From the NCBI GenBank assembly GCA_033060915.1, contig CM065396.1, positions 4,880,001 to 4,944,000 of the forward strand: a stretch of DNA of 64,000 bases, written 5' to 3'. This document shows, piece by piece, positions 23,430-35,316 of this stretch. This DNA is from Euryodendron excelsum (Eukaryota > Streptophyta > Magnoliopsida > Ericales > Pentaphylacaceae). The position numbers and the translations under genes are program-made. The notes beneath the pieces are model-generated. The model made no database searches. It was not told the origin of the DNA and saw only the letters and a list, made by a program, of their open reading frames with translations. The first letter of the stretch is position 1; every line of letters starts with the position of its first letter.

Positions 23430-25009
23430 GTTGCCGCGCCTTGGTTTTTAACCAAAGCCCTCTTTGCTCAGGAAAAGCATAATACTCTCTTTGTTAGAAC
23501 TTACTCTCCGAGAAGGACAAGTGCTACAGGGGTTTGAACTTGAAAACTTAATTTGATTAAGGGATTTTTGAAAAAATTGGGAGTCGCCACCTAACATAGT
23601 TAAAGATGTGCTAGGTCACCTAAAACTAAGTATAATCTAAAGATCAAACTTAGGTTTTTTGAAAATATTTTGAAAACGTTTGTAAGAAGGTTTTTAGAAA
23701 AGAGGTTTTTAGCAACCTTTTAAAAGTATTTTAAAGCCCTTTTGAAAGCATTACTTCAGTTTTGGTCTTCGAAATAGAAATCTATGGTCTGGGAGTTGGT
23801 TATGTGTAAGGAACATATCCTAAGATCGTTATCCTACCCCGCCCTTTCAGTATCTACATGTCTATTCACCTTGGTTCACTCACTTAAATCACCAGTTGCT
23901 AACATCCACTTTTATCCACTTAGAAAGGGTTTTCAAAACAGGGTTTAGTCACCACTTTTTGGCTGAATGATACATGATGCATGAAGGCTTTTGAAAGAAT
24001 TAGAAGTTTTTGACACATGGTTTTGGAAAGATAGTTTAACTTGGAAATGAGTTTTAAAAATGGACATTTGACTTGAGGAAGTTTTGATAAGGGGATTGCA
24101 TTTGAAAACATAGTTATAACCACACCATTTTAAGTTGCCTACATATCTCATTTGGCGAGAATTAGGTCATTTCTAGTTCGGGCAATAGCCCGATTGAAAA
24201 TGGACTCATAGGAGTCTTGGAAGATTTTTGAAACTTTGGATTCAAGAATTTTGACTTGAAATAGAACTTGAGAGTTTGAAAATGTCTTTGGACATAGAAC
24301 TTGAGAGATTTTTGAGATGTTTTGAAACAACTCAAGAGAGTTTGAAAAATGCTTTTGCAATAGAGCTTGGGGAATTTTTGAAGTGTTTTGGAATGTTTTT
24401 GAAATCTTGATTAGGGCTTTGAAAGGGAGCTTGAATTAGGAAAGCTCTTGTAAGCTTATCTTTGAAAAGTCTTTGAAATCATTTTTTGTATGCCTTATGA
24501 AAGGTACTTTGAAATGTTTCTTCATCCTTGAGAGACTAGTTATGATTTTTAGAAAATCATTTTAGAAAAGGGTTAGACACTTCCCGTAGGGTTTTGAAAA
24601 CTTTAGGGTTATAGAATGTTACTTGATATTTCACTTTCCTTGAACAACCTTAACTATGTAAGGCCTAAGATTATTTCAAGAATGTAACTCTTGAAAATCA
24701 TTTTTGAAAAGGGTTTTTGGAAAACACTTAGGATCTTAGAACCCTAATATGAACAACCTTGAAGTTTGTATTTGATGTATCACTTTTCCTTTGGGAACCT
24801 TAACCACATTTATGTTAGGATCACCTTAGGATTGTGAGTTTTTAAAAGCATTTTGAAAGGGGTATGGTAAAATTTAAGAGTACTTTCGAATTAGGGGTTT
24901 TGAAAACTTAATAGAGTTAGAAGCTTTTGAAAACATGTTTTGAAAATGGTTTTAATTTGAAAGATTATTTGAAAATAACCTTTAAATTGAAGTCTTGAAG
25001 TTTAAGCAA

Positions 25010-25210
25010 CCTTGGTTAAGGTAACTAGGGTTAGGTCAACTAAGGTTAACTAACTAAGGTTAGATGACCTAGGATTAGCTAACTAGTGTTAACTAACTAG
25101 GGTTAGGTGACTTAGGGTTAACTAACTAGGGTTAGGTTTACCTAAGGTTTAGTTAACAAGGGTCAAGTTAGCCTAGAGTTGGACAACTAGGGTCAAGTTG
25201 ACCTAGGGTT
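25010..25210. repeat. TAGGGTTA-rich short tandem array (H 5' LTR)
   Basis: Units of AACTAGGGTTAGGTGACCTA type are repeated. This array is longer than the allelic array in the 3' LTR at 9885-10020, showing expansion or contraction since insertion. Confidence 0.75.
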
Positions 25211-26552
25211 TTAAAAGGTGGTTTTGAACTAGGATTTGACCCTAGTGGTTTTGGAATGGTGGTTTAATGCATGAATTTTGAAGTAAGGTTTCAGAAACCA
25301 TGGTTTTATGAAAAAAAAAACTTTGCTAATTCATATGAACATATTTTTAGAAAAGCAACTCAAAAGAGTTATGAATTTTGAAAGATCATTTTCATGAAAT
25401 TTGTTCTAAGTATAGGGTTCATATTGTCAAAATGGGGGAGCCACTCAAAAGAGAGCTACATGGGGACCATTACAACCTTTAACTTAAGAGAACCAAATCT
25501 TTTGAGAATTAAAATGGAAATGGTGGTTTTAGAAACCGTTTTGGTGTAGAACAAAGATAGTGAGTTTTTGAGAAACTCTCTTGAAGAGGGTTATGTTGAA
25601 AACCAATTTTGGGGATGTAGCAAACCACTCTAGTGGGTTTAGGGATCCTATGGCCATTATAGTAGGGGGAGTCACTCAAGAGAGGTTCCATGAGGACCAT
25701 TTTAACCACAAAACTCAAAAGAGCCAAAACTTTGTAAATCAAATGCAATAAAAGGTTTGAAAAATCATTTCAATGCAACTTAAATGTAATGAAATATAAG
25801 GATGCAAAATGAGATTAAGGGGTGTCAGGGAGGTTTCCTAACCCATGGAAATCTAGGGTTTGACCTTAAGATTTAGGAAACCAACTCTTAAAACCCCTTT
25901 TAGGAAAACACTTGAATCTAGAGTTTGAGAAAGACATAGAAATTGAAATAGTTAGGTTTTTGGAAAATGGTCATAAGCATGAAAATGGAACCAACCATGC
26001 AATACATGAATATAGTAGCCATATACAAGGGGGTTATGAAATCATACAAGGATAAAAGGCCACACCACATTGCAAGGGGCCTATGGTCCATACCATGAGA
26101 AGGAAGACTAAAAGGGGAACCCCTAACTAGTGGCTTCCCTAAAGCTTCCCCTAAGCATGGACCATGCGTCCACTTATTCAAGTAAGCAAGAATGGGGGGT
26201 TGAAGATGGGGAGTAAAATAGAGAATAGCCTAAGTAGGCTAGGAGGGAGAAGAGAAGTGTGGGGGTAGCAAAATGTAAATAGAGATAATACCTTGTCTTT
26301 ACAACTTCTTTAAGCTTCCATTGAGGGCTTTCCTTGAGCTTTGAAGAATCTTCAATGGCCTTGAAGTGGGCTGGAAATGGCCTTCAAGGTTTCTTGGAGG
26401 CTTGAAAAATGGAGTGTATAGACTAATGAGGGGTTGAATCTAGCTTGGATGCTTGGAGGGTGAAGAGTATAAGGTTTTTCAGAGTTTTGGGGCGATTTTA
26501 GCAGAGCTTTGCTATTGTTTTGGCCTCTAAATTACGCAAGGAAAGAGCATGG

Positions 26553-26560
26553 CATTTATA
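26553..26560 (-). promoter_or_regulatory. TATA box of element H 5' LTR
   Basis: Minus-strand CTATAAATGCC occupies the position of the TATAAATA box in subfamily A LTRs. It is followed in element sense by GC-containing then A/T-rich leader sequence. Confidence 0.5.
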
Positions 26561-27478
26561 GGCAAAAACAAAAAAAAAAAAACATCCTGGGCAGATGTCC
26601 TACATACACCTAGCCAAAAATTGTCCAAGCGCATGTAGCACATGTGCCTGTCCTTCATTAGTGGTTGAGTGCCATGTGGCACTCTCTGTGCTACCCTATT
26701 TTAGTTAGCAAGCAAAGTTTTGGACAATCTGATAATTTTTTTGGTGCATGTAGCATACACTTCACTATTGGAGACTTTTATGTCAGCTTTGCCTTGATTT
26801 ACGTGTAATCTAAAAAAAGATTTGGGAAAAGCCATTGCGTTCATGACATTCCCCTACTGTTTCTCATGAACTAGGAGCCCTTAGGGCTTCAAAGAATTTT
26901 GCATGATAGAGATATTTTATTAAGAAGTGTGCATGAAAATAAGCTTTTGGAGCTTCTATGAGACGCTTTGAGAGTTTTTGAAATTGACAATTTTCATGCC
27001 ACATGATTGTGGCCTCCGGGTAGCAACCTCCTCAATCGAGGCGTACTGATGGGAGGTCCTCTGGACAAGTTTCAGCGAATTTCCTAATTTACGCATTTCT
27101 CAAGTCGCTTGATGGTGAGTTTTAATTAAAAAATTTAAGAAAAAGTCAACCTTGGCCTGTGGGATGCTCCAAGGGTTTCTCAAAGTTGCAACTTTTGGGC
27201 CATGTGATCAGATGCTTCGAGAAGCGATCTCTTCAATAGATCTGTATAGATGGAAATACCTCAGGAAAGAATTTGAGAATTCTCTAGTTTACATATTTCT
27301 CAAGTCATTTAAAGACGTGTTTAAATCAGGGAATTAGAGAAAAAGACAACCCTAGTGGAGCATTTGTGAGACATTCTGGGAAGCTTTTATTGACTTAGAA
27401 GTGTTTCAAGTCAAAGGACTCACTTGGAAATGGACGGGGACGTTCATCGGGGTATCCCTATGAATGCCTATTCAGTAT

Positions 27479-30400
27479 TGTCATGCCCTAATTTTTCGCA
27501 CTCGAGAAAACAAGTGAAAAAATGTGCAGTACTATCTCGTTAGAACTCATTCTCCCAGAAGGAAGAGTGCCACTAGGTTTGAATTGGAAATTGATTTGAA
27601 TAAGGGCTTTTGAAAAAAGGTTGGAGTCACCACCTAACTTTGTTAAGGTGAGTTAGGAAACCTAAAACTAAGTACAATCCACAGATTAAACTTAGGATTT
27701 TTGAAAAGATTTTGGAAAAATTCCTCAAGAGAGGGTTTTATGGAGAAAACAGGTTGCTTGGCAACTTTTGGAAAAATTGAAGTCTTTTTTGAAAAATAAC
27801 TTCGTTTTGCTTTTTTGAAAACTGTGATTTTAGATTTGAAGGTTGGTTACGTAGAGGGAAGATATACTAGGCTATCACCTTATCCTGCCCTTGCGATACT
27901 TATATGTCTATTCACCTTAGCTCATTCATTTAGAATCCTGATTATCCAATATCCAATTATATCCACATTGAAAAGAATTTTAGAAAAATGCTTGACATGA
28001 TGCATGACATACAAACGCATGTAAAGAACTTGAAAAAAAATATTGATTTAGAAATAGAGAATTAGAATTTTGAAAAGAGTTCTGGAAAATGAAAACTTGG
28101 AAAAGATTGTGACCGCACCCATGAGGGTTGCCTACGTACCCCTTTGTTGGAAATTAGGTCAGCCGTAGTTCAAACTCGGGGTCCGATTGAAAATAGACAT
28201 TTTGGGGTTTTGTTTGATTTGAAAAGTCACTTTGCGACCTTTGAAAGGTTTGACTTGAAAAGGGTTAGATTTAAACTTTGAATAGAAAATTAAAAACTAA
28301 ACTTTGATTTGAAATCGAACTTTGAATAGAACTTAGACTTATTTTAGAAAGATTGAATTGAACTTGGAATTCATCTTGACTTGAATTGGAGTGTGAAAAC
28401 CATCTTGATTTAAAAGAAAGTTGAAGTTTCCTAACTTTAGGTTTAGGGTTGAACTAGGGCTTTGGCCTCCTAGGGTTTATCCAAACTAGGTTTGAAACAT
28501 GCACTTGCAATAGAAATGTTTGATTTTGGAAAGTTTTAATTTTAGGAAGGTTCCAAATTAGGAAAGTTTTGAATTAGGAAAGTTTTGAAATGGGAAAGTT
28601 CCAAATTAGGAAATTTTGTTCCGAATTAAGAAAGTTTCAAATTAGAAAAGTTTTATTTTAGGAAAGTATCAAATTAGGAAAATTTTATTTTAGAAAATTT
28701 TTCATTTTAGGAAAGAATTGATTTTAAAAAGATTTGAATTTGGAAAGGTTTGAATTAAGAAAGATTTAAACTTAGAAAAATTTGAAATTTGGAAAGATTT
28801 GATTTTAGAAATGTTTGAATTAAGAAAGGTTTTGAAAGTTAGAAATTAGAAAAAGTTTGAAATTAGGAAAGATTTAATTTTAATTTCCTAAAGTTGAAGA
28901 TTTGATTATATTTTCAAAAATAGATGATTTGATTTTGTTTCCCAAATTTAAGGATTTGTCATGGAATTGGAAAGATTGAGTTTTGAAAATCTTGAATTTG
29001 GAAAACTACGATTTGATGGAAAAAGGGTTTTGGAAGCCTATGATTTGAGGTGACTAGAAAGTCATGATTTTAAGAAAAGAATTAGAGTTTCCTAACCATA
29101 GATTCTAAGGTATTGACTTGGACTCTCAAGAGAAAGGGTTTTTGGAAAGTGTATATTGGAAAAGAGTTTTTAGGAAGTAGATTTGCAAAAACTATTTTAG
29201 AAATATTTGAATGTGGTAAGTCTCTTGAATATCTCACTTTTCCAAAATGATTCTAACCATGTGAATGTTAGAACCATTCTAAGATTGTGATTTTACAACT
29301 ATGGTTGAAATATGGACCATAATGATCACTTTGAATGTAACACTTTCCTAAAATAACCATAACTATGGAATGGCTAGAATCATCTTAAGATTGTGATTTT
29401 GATAAAAACAATTTAGGGTTTGAACCCAAATTTGGACCTTGATGGTCACATTGAATATAACACCTTCTTAAAACAGCCCTAACCATGGAATTGCTAGAAT
29501 CATCCTACGAGTGTGATTTTGAAAACAAATTTGAAAGAAGGAGGTTTTGAATGCAAGTTTTGAAAAAAAACTTTAATGCAATTTTGAAAATAACTTTGAA
29601 TGCAATGTTAAATGCAATGCATGAACATGATAACCACAATGCAATAGGGTCATGAACATATAAGGTTGGGCTTCACCACATAATCAAAGGGGCTGAATCT
29701 ACACCGTCATAGGTTGAACTTGAAGAAAGTCCCAAGCAAGGTGACTTTCAATAATTCTTCCTAGGCATGAATCGGAAAGTCTCTTATTTCAAGCATGCAA
29801 GAAAAGGAGGTAGAAGATGGGGATTAAAATAGAAGAAAACCCAAGTAGGCTAGGAGACAGAAGAGAGAGGGGAAATTGCATAAACTAAATTGAAAACCTT
29901 CCTTGTCTTCTCTTTGCTTTGGTTTCTTTGTTTACTTTATTTTCTTCACTATGAGAGTTTTGAAGATGCAGCACTTGACTTTCAATAGATGTTTTGTGGT
30001 TTTTATTTGAGTGTATAGGATGTATAGAGGCTAAGTTTTGAGTGTATGGAAGTTAGGGTTTGAAGGAGCTCGAGAGAATTAGGCTTTTGAGGGAACTCGA
30101 GCTCTATTTTTAGTAAGGTAGAGTTTCTAGAGTAAATTTGCGAACCTATAATATGCAGGGGAGGGTCTATATTTATAGGCAAACAGAACAAGAACTGGTG
30201 CCTGTTGCTGTGGCGCCAATGTGTTTTTAAACTTGGCACCACTATTAGTAGCACTAGCCTCTTTGGGAAACTTTTAAGGTGCAAGAACAGATCTTTGACC
30301 TTGGGACTACAAGGCAGAAGATTTGGACTCCTGTTCTAGTGACTACCATGCAATTTTTAGCTTGGCTCCACTAGAAGTGACTTTGAAAAGTTCGAGAATG

Positions 30401-31827
30401 ATCCGAAAGGTTCTGAGTAATCAGACTCGGCTAGGAAAGGATGGGAACCCTTGAAAGAGTGTTTCGAAGGTAACTGACTTGAGAAATAATACCAGAATAG
30501 TTAAAAAGGTTGACTGGCCCACTAGGGGCTAAACTATCATTTGAATCGGAGAAACATCGGAATGGACCCAGAGTGACCCGTGAGAAGGCTTGAAGGTTGA
30601 AAACACTATTGAGAGTGTTCTAAGGGATTTCCGGTCAGATACCTAAAGCTTGTGTGGTTAGAAAAGGTGACCGGCCCACTAGGGGTAAAATGGTCATTTG
30701 TACTAGGCTTATCAGAATAGACTCAAAATGGTACGGAAAGGTATTAAAAGGTTGAGAATAATATTAGAAGTATCCTCAAAAGGTAACCAATTTGATACCC
30801 AGAGTCGGTGTGGTTTACAAAGGCGATCGGATGCCTAGGGGCAAAATGGTCATTTTGACTGGATGCTCTTGAAATCAATCCGGAAGCTACTAGAAGGCAC
30901 TTGGACGTGCTAGATTATCTTTTGGACATTCTTAAAAGGGTGGACCTACTGCTCTGAGTACTTAGGTACTCTCTCAAGAAACGTGTCGGTAGGGCTCAAG
31001 GGGCAGTTTGGTCATTTTTCACAAGAATGGGCTAGCATGCATTGGTGTTAAGTCAGGTTTTGAGTGTTTTTGCTATTCTAATGGTGTGTAATGAGTTGGT
31101 TTCCAAAGATATCCTATCCTTCAGTAAACGTGTCATGGCCAAGAGGTGTGTTCGATCCCGTCACATAAGGGGTTTGTTGGCAATTCCCAATGTCAACCTA
31201 TTTGTAACTGTTTTCGTCATTCTGATGGTTGCGATGTTTGTGAGTGTTTCCTTCACTCTGAAGGTGAGTGTTCATTCCAGATATTGCCTAATCTCAGGAA
31301 GCTACTGAATGGTTTTATTGTCTCGGGGCCTTAGGTACTTTCCCAATTGACATGCCGAATAGCGGGCATTCTACGTTGGCGGGCTAGCAGCCATCAAAAG
31401 TGAACCGCTCTACCATCTCGGGGACTAGGGTTCCGTCCTGGTTAATAGGTTTGAAGGGACTTATTTTTTCGAAGAGTTTTCTCAGTAAATGTGTCGCGCT
31501 GGATGGACTTACCATCTAAGGGATCAACTTTCTCAAAAGACGTGTCGGATTGAGTTTAATTGGTCTAGATTGGAATTGGAACTAGAATTGAGGATGAAAC
31601 AAGGACTTACTATCTTTAGGAAGATGTGCCAATTGGAATTGGATTGAGTAAGGCCCTAGGGGCATTTTGGTCATTTTGCCTCTATTGGACCCTGCAAGCC
31701 CACAAAGCGGTCGATTGAATAGATTGAGTCTAGAGAGCCGATCTTGGCTTAAATGTGTTTGTGTCGGTTTGAATGTAAGCCCGGTCGGGCTGGAGATTGT
31801 TGAGCGGGCAAAAATAGGGTGCTTATA
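27479..31827 (-). repeat. 3' LTR of element I (4.35 kb)
   Basis: On the plus strand the LTR runs from TGTCATGCCCTAATTTTTCG to AAAATAGGGTGCTTATA (the terminal CA has become TA). It matches 40633-46193 except for the duplication in the latter. It holds a TATA box at 30177-30170, the GGCACCACT dyads at 30200-30260, U3 repeats (30480-30900) and GAGTG/CACTC dyads (31060-31280). The two LTRs differ visibly, roughly one base in five to six in segments I compared by eye, so this is an old insertion. Confidence 0.85.
30170..30177 (-). promoter_or_regulatory. TATA box, 3' LTR of element I
   Basis: Minus-strand GCCTATAAATATAGACCC is a canonical TATA context 1.65 kb from the LTR start. The same sequence occurs at 43118-43125 and 59907-59914, which supports conserved promoter function. 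Confidence 0.75.
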
Positions 31828-31847
31828 GCTGCCTCTCTTTTTCTGTC
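31828..31847 (-). other. Polypurine tract of element I
   Basis: The minus strand reads GACAGAAAAAGAGAGGCAGC and ends exactly at the 3' LTR start. It primes plus-strand DNA synthesis. Confidence 0.75.
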
Positions 31848-32293
31848 TTTACTTGTCGAAGGTAGAAAATGATAAACTAAGGGTCCTATGTTGACCGCGA
31901 GACGATCAGAGGGATTGAATTTGGAAATTTTTGAAAGCTGGAGCTTGAAATTAGCAAATTGGCCTAAGGGAGCATTTGAAATCGGATTTTGACAAGAAAA
32001 AGGGCAAAGTTGCCTAGAATTTGACTGTGGTGCCACTACAGGCTTAAAATAGCCTTAGTGCCACTATTGGTGGAGCTAGGCCTGAGAATAAAAATGTAGC
32101 AGGGCCCTCATTCGGGGCTTGCAGTTTTGAGAGGGAATCTGAGCGTTTGAGAGCTTTTCTCGAGTTTTTTTGCAAGGAGGGACTCATGAGAATTGAAGGA
32201 GTGAGTTTAGGCGACATCGATGAGTTGCTAAAAGTAGTCACCGTTGTCGAAATTATTGCCAAAGAAGAAGATTTTGCTGGAGAACTCTAAGAG
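31848..32293 (+). other. Likely promoter/first exon of the antisense PMD gene
   Basis: This stretch lies between the PPT and the first intron donor (AAGAG|GTGAGT at 32294). It holds GGTGCCACTACAGG and GTGCCACTATTGG dyad-type motifs (32027-32075) like those near the LTR TATA boxes, then a purine-rich stretch. No coding start of note is seen, so if transcribed it would be 5' UTR. A corresponding region occurs in J (3707-4148, minus). No clear TATA box was found, and the assignment is inference from the gene layout. Confidence 0.4.
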
Positions 32294-33435
32294 GTGAGTT
32301 TTTTTGTTTTGTGTTGATTTGATGTGTAGAACTCCATTTAAGTTGTGTCAATAGTCGAAACTGATGTTTTGGTTTGCTTTGAACACTCTGGCGATATTGT
32401 TTCTATATTTTAATGCTCGTTTGATTGAGTTTAATTAGTTTTGCATATTTATGTAAAGAGGGTTTCTGTAAAAATTAGACATTTGCTCCTATAGCTTTGG
32501 GTACTAGGGTTTTTGGCTAGATTTTTACACCATATGCCTTAGAAAAATGTGTTGAACAACCATATGAAGTTTTGTGATTTTTTGAAAACTTTTTAATTTT
32601 TTTTTAAAATAGAAAAGTGCTTGAAAAATAAGAAAATTTGATAAATTGATAAAATTGTTTGAGTTGAGGGTTTAGAAAAATATGATAATTTTTTAAAAAA
32701 TATTTGAAGTAGTTTTGAGAGATTTTGCGATAATTTTGAAAACTATTGGATTTTTCGAAAATAGAACATGTGTTTGAAAATTTTAAAATCTTAAGAATGT
32801 GCTGAGATTGTTTTATGTGTATTAGTGCTATGTGATTGTGATGCAGTGGGGTGGACGTTTTGTCCTTTGTTGTAGTGTTTTGGGTGTTGTAAGGATTATT
32901 TATAAGCAAAATTTTGCTGAAAATTTTTAAAATTAGGGAAAAGTTAGAAAAATTTTTAGATGAAATCTTTTTGAAGGAAAAAGATATAAAACCTTTGAGG
33001 GTGGAGCCTTTTTGGCAGATAAGATCTTGGAAAACTCGAGAGGTCTCTAGAATAAAAATTTTTAAAGGAAAAAGCTTAGAAAAACCTTTGAAAATGGACT
33101 TCGGATAAAACTTTTGAAGGAAAAGTTTTAAAACCTTTAAGAGTTGATTTTTGAACGAAACTTTTGAAGAAGAAGTTTAGAAACTTTGAGAATTGATTTT
33201 GAAAATAAACTTTTGAAGGAAAAGGTTTAGGAAACCTTTGAATTGATTTTAAAAATAAACTTTTGAAGGAAAAAGTTGAAGAAACATTTGAATTGATTAG
33301 AATAAACTCTGCTGGGAGTAAGGGGACAGGACTTGTGTCATTAATTCTTTTCTTTATTTTCTTTTTCTTGTACCTTTTGTCTTTTGAACTGCATATATTG
33401 TATATTGATGTCTTTTACCTTGATTTGACTTTCAG
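32294..33435 (+). other. Intron 1 of the antisense PMD gene (element I)
   Basis: The donor is AAGAG|GTGAGTTTTT. The acceptor is CTTGATTTGACTTTCAG, with a plausible branch point (TTGAT or TTGAC) and pyrimidine tract, ending at 33435. The ATG follows two bases later. At 1142 bp it matches the intron of element J (3706-2513) in position, size and flanks. Inside are the purine-rich GAAGGAAAAAG units (32980-33290). It is antisense to element transcription, so it would not be spliced from the genomic RNA. Confidence 0.65.
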
Positions 33436-35113
33436 GATGGTCAACGCTGGCGATGATAGTTCTGAGTAAAGACGTTTGTCCGGGAAAGGGGCTCGCATGG
33501 ATTCTGTCAGCAGTTCTAGCCAATTTAGAGGCAGTCGTAGACCAGTTGGCAGGACTTCTTCTAGCCTGAGTGGGAGGGGGAGTATACCTTCGGTTGACCC
33601 TTTTCCTCTAGTCGAGCTGGCTTTTGAGGGAGAGATGGATGTCGAGGATGAGGCATCAGGCCTAGGGGATCATGTGACTGGTTATGGGAGGGCCTCTACC
33701 AGGTGGAGGCAGACAGATGTGGATTTGGGGGACTTAGAGGTACCAAACATTCCTCCATTAGGTGACTTAGCCCATCATTCCAGTGTATATTCTTGATAGC
33801 ACTTGCCCCCTCCTCGAGTACACACATCATTTAGAGGGGCCATCCACCAAGCTTTTAGTACCATGCAGCAGGCCGCTCCATCCTACTGTGCCTTTCTAGT
33901 AGAGATTGGGTTCAGACATTCATGGGATTATAAGCAAACCGCTTGAATTGTCATTTATTATTGGCATTGATTGGGAGATGGTTTAGAGAGACAAGGACCT
34001 TCCACTTTATGGGTTTTGAGCTGGGTCCTACTCCTTTAGACTAGGCCATCATCACTGGGCTTTCTTTTGTTGGTCATTAGCTTACCCTGCAGCCAGTTAG
34101 TAGGGTTGAGGCTTGTGCTCTGTTGGACTTGCCGCCTCTTGACCGTTCTACTTTTCCTGTGTCCTAGCTTAGTCGAGATGAGAGTACCTTCTCTGTTGAG
34201 CCACCACTTGAGTGGTGAGACGTTATGAGGCGACGAATGGTTATGTATATTATTTTTAACTGCTTTTACAACAACAACAAATCAATCATCCATTTCATAT
34301 TGGTGAGTGTGGTAGCTGACTTGGGATCCTTGTCAGAGCTGGACTAGAGGTCTTTCTCTTTTGGTTACTTCCTTAGTTCCATGCGAGTCCAGACTTCTTC
34401 CCACTAGGGCAGCATGATCGGGTTTTGGCCCTTTCTGGTTTGGTAGAGTTATGAGCACCTGCTGGTTCACTGTCTAGAAGTAATAGAGGCTGACCTTTAT
34501 CCCCACGCTTTGAGATGGGCTCGTGATTAGGTGGCCCACTGATTTCAGATTACTGACTTTGTGATAATACAGCTGAACCTGGAGTTGATAGAGGTGAGAG
34601 ATGTGATTTGGCAACCCTTTATTGGATTGGTTCATTATGAGGTAGTCAGGTATCTGGTCCTGATGACTTTGTCAAGGATTTCCTTTCTTAGTGATGAGTC
34701 TTAGGAGACCAGCATTGGCGCTAGTTTCATGAAGAGTTTTGGTCGGCTAAGGATCCACTTAAGTATATGTTTGGAGCTTTGGTGAAGGGAGTACTTATTC
34801 CATACACAGAGCGTCATCCGGGTGCTGGTTTTTGCTTCCTCCAAAGACTGACTGTGCCACACATTTTGGGGCTCATTCCATATATGCCTTCACCAAGTTC
34901 GAGGTGGTGGTCAGAGGTTATGTCGTGGGCCAAGAGGTAGTAGACTTGTGATGTCGGGCTAAGGGATATGTGCCTCAGGCTGAGTTTGCTGCCATGAGGG
35001 ATTAGAGAGACTAGTACCAGATCAAGAGAGACCAGTTCTAGATGGAGAGGGACCAGTACTAGGCTGAGGTAGCCACTTTAACTACATAGTTTGCTTAGAT
35101 GGGAGGTGGCGGA

Positions 35114-35120
35114 GTATGTT

Positions 35121-35174
<54 letters not shown>

Positions 35175-35232
35175 TTCTGGCATTGTTTAGTTATCTATTT
35201 GCTTTACTGATTTAAGTTCTTCTTTCTTCTAG
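35114..35232 (+). other. Intron 2 of the antisense PMD gene
   Basis: The donor is GTATGTTATCC, the acceptor TTTCTTCTAG, length 119 bp. It contains a (TC)n run of 47 nt. Downstream, DTGASNSQPSPLKSSF... reads openly to a TGA. Confidence 0.6.
35124..35170. repeat. (CT)n microsatellite
   Basis: A perfect 47-nt CT run lies inside intron 2 of the antisense PMD gene, ten bases after the donor. Confidence 0.95.
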
Positions 35233-35316
35233 GATACTGGCGCTTCCAATAGTCAACCGTCTCCTCTTAAGTCGAGTTTTGGAGATTTTGATCTAGACAT
35301 TGACTTTGCCTCTTGA

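Larger units (their letters stand above)
17250..23431 (-). mobile_element. Element H internal region (no recognisable gag or pol)
   Basis: This is the interior of the minus-sense element H, from its PPT (17250-17268, minus) on the left to its PBS (23412-23429) on the right. In element order it holds a leader (23411 to about 21540) homologous to that of element I, including a conserved block near 22810-22900 that matches 40150-40240. Then comes about 2.5 kb of unrecognised sequence (21540-19000). Last is a tandem-repeat region (18330-17640) like the one in the antisense-gene intron of I and J. The gag start of element I (39110) has no counterpart here. Short open frames such as 21016-20828 show no recognisable motif. 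The element is coding-dead. Confidence 0.65.
23432..27478 (-). mobile_element. Element H, 5' LTR, part 1 (subfamily B)
   Basis: On the plus strand the LTR starts TGCCGCGCCTTGG directly beside the PBS. It runs to CCTATTCAGTAT, where element I is inserted. It resumes at 46194 with AGTAGCCAGAG. Net LTR length is about 5.09 kb. It carries the TAGGGTT array (25010-25210), a TATA box (26560-26553, minus: TATAAATG) and many short A/T- and purine-rich segments. There are no genes. Confidence 0.8.
33437..35316 (+). pseudogene. Plant mobile domain (PMD) gene, antisense accessory gene of element I
   Basis: This is an accessory protein gene of the plant mobile domain family (aminotransferase-like, plant mobile domain), opposite to gag. 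The ATG is at 33437. A Ser/Gly/Arg-rich start leads to an acidic stretch (EGEMDVEDEASG), then LGDLAHHSSVYS, matching element J. From about 33910 the homology moves to another frame with RWFRETRTFHFMGFELGP and AIITGLSFVGH, the PMD hallmark (R.W..ET.TFH..... T..D.....GL). FWPFLVW.SYEHL follows (34424-34460), then a V-W-x-P-type segment (DVIWQPFIG, about 34597-34623). A GTATGT...TTCTAG intron (35114-35232) precedes a last exon ending DFDLDIDFAS and TGA at 35316. At least ten in-frame stops and one frameshift make it a pseudogene. Several stops fit Gln-to-stop (CAG-to-TAG) change. PMD proteins also exist as host genes (MAIL1/MAIN type), and the molecular role of element copies is unknown. Confidence 0.75.
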
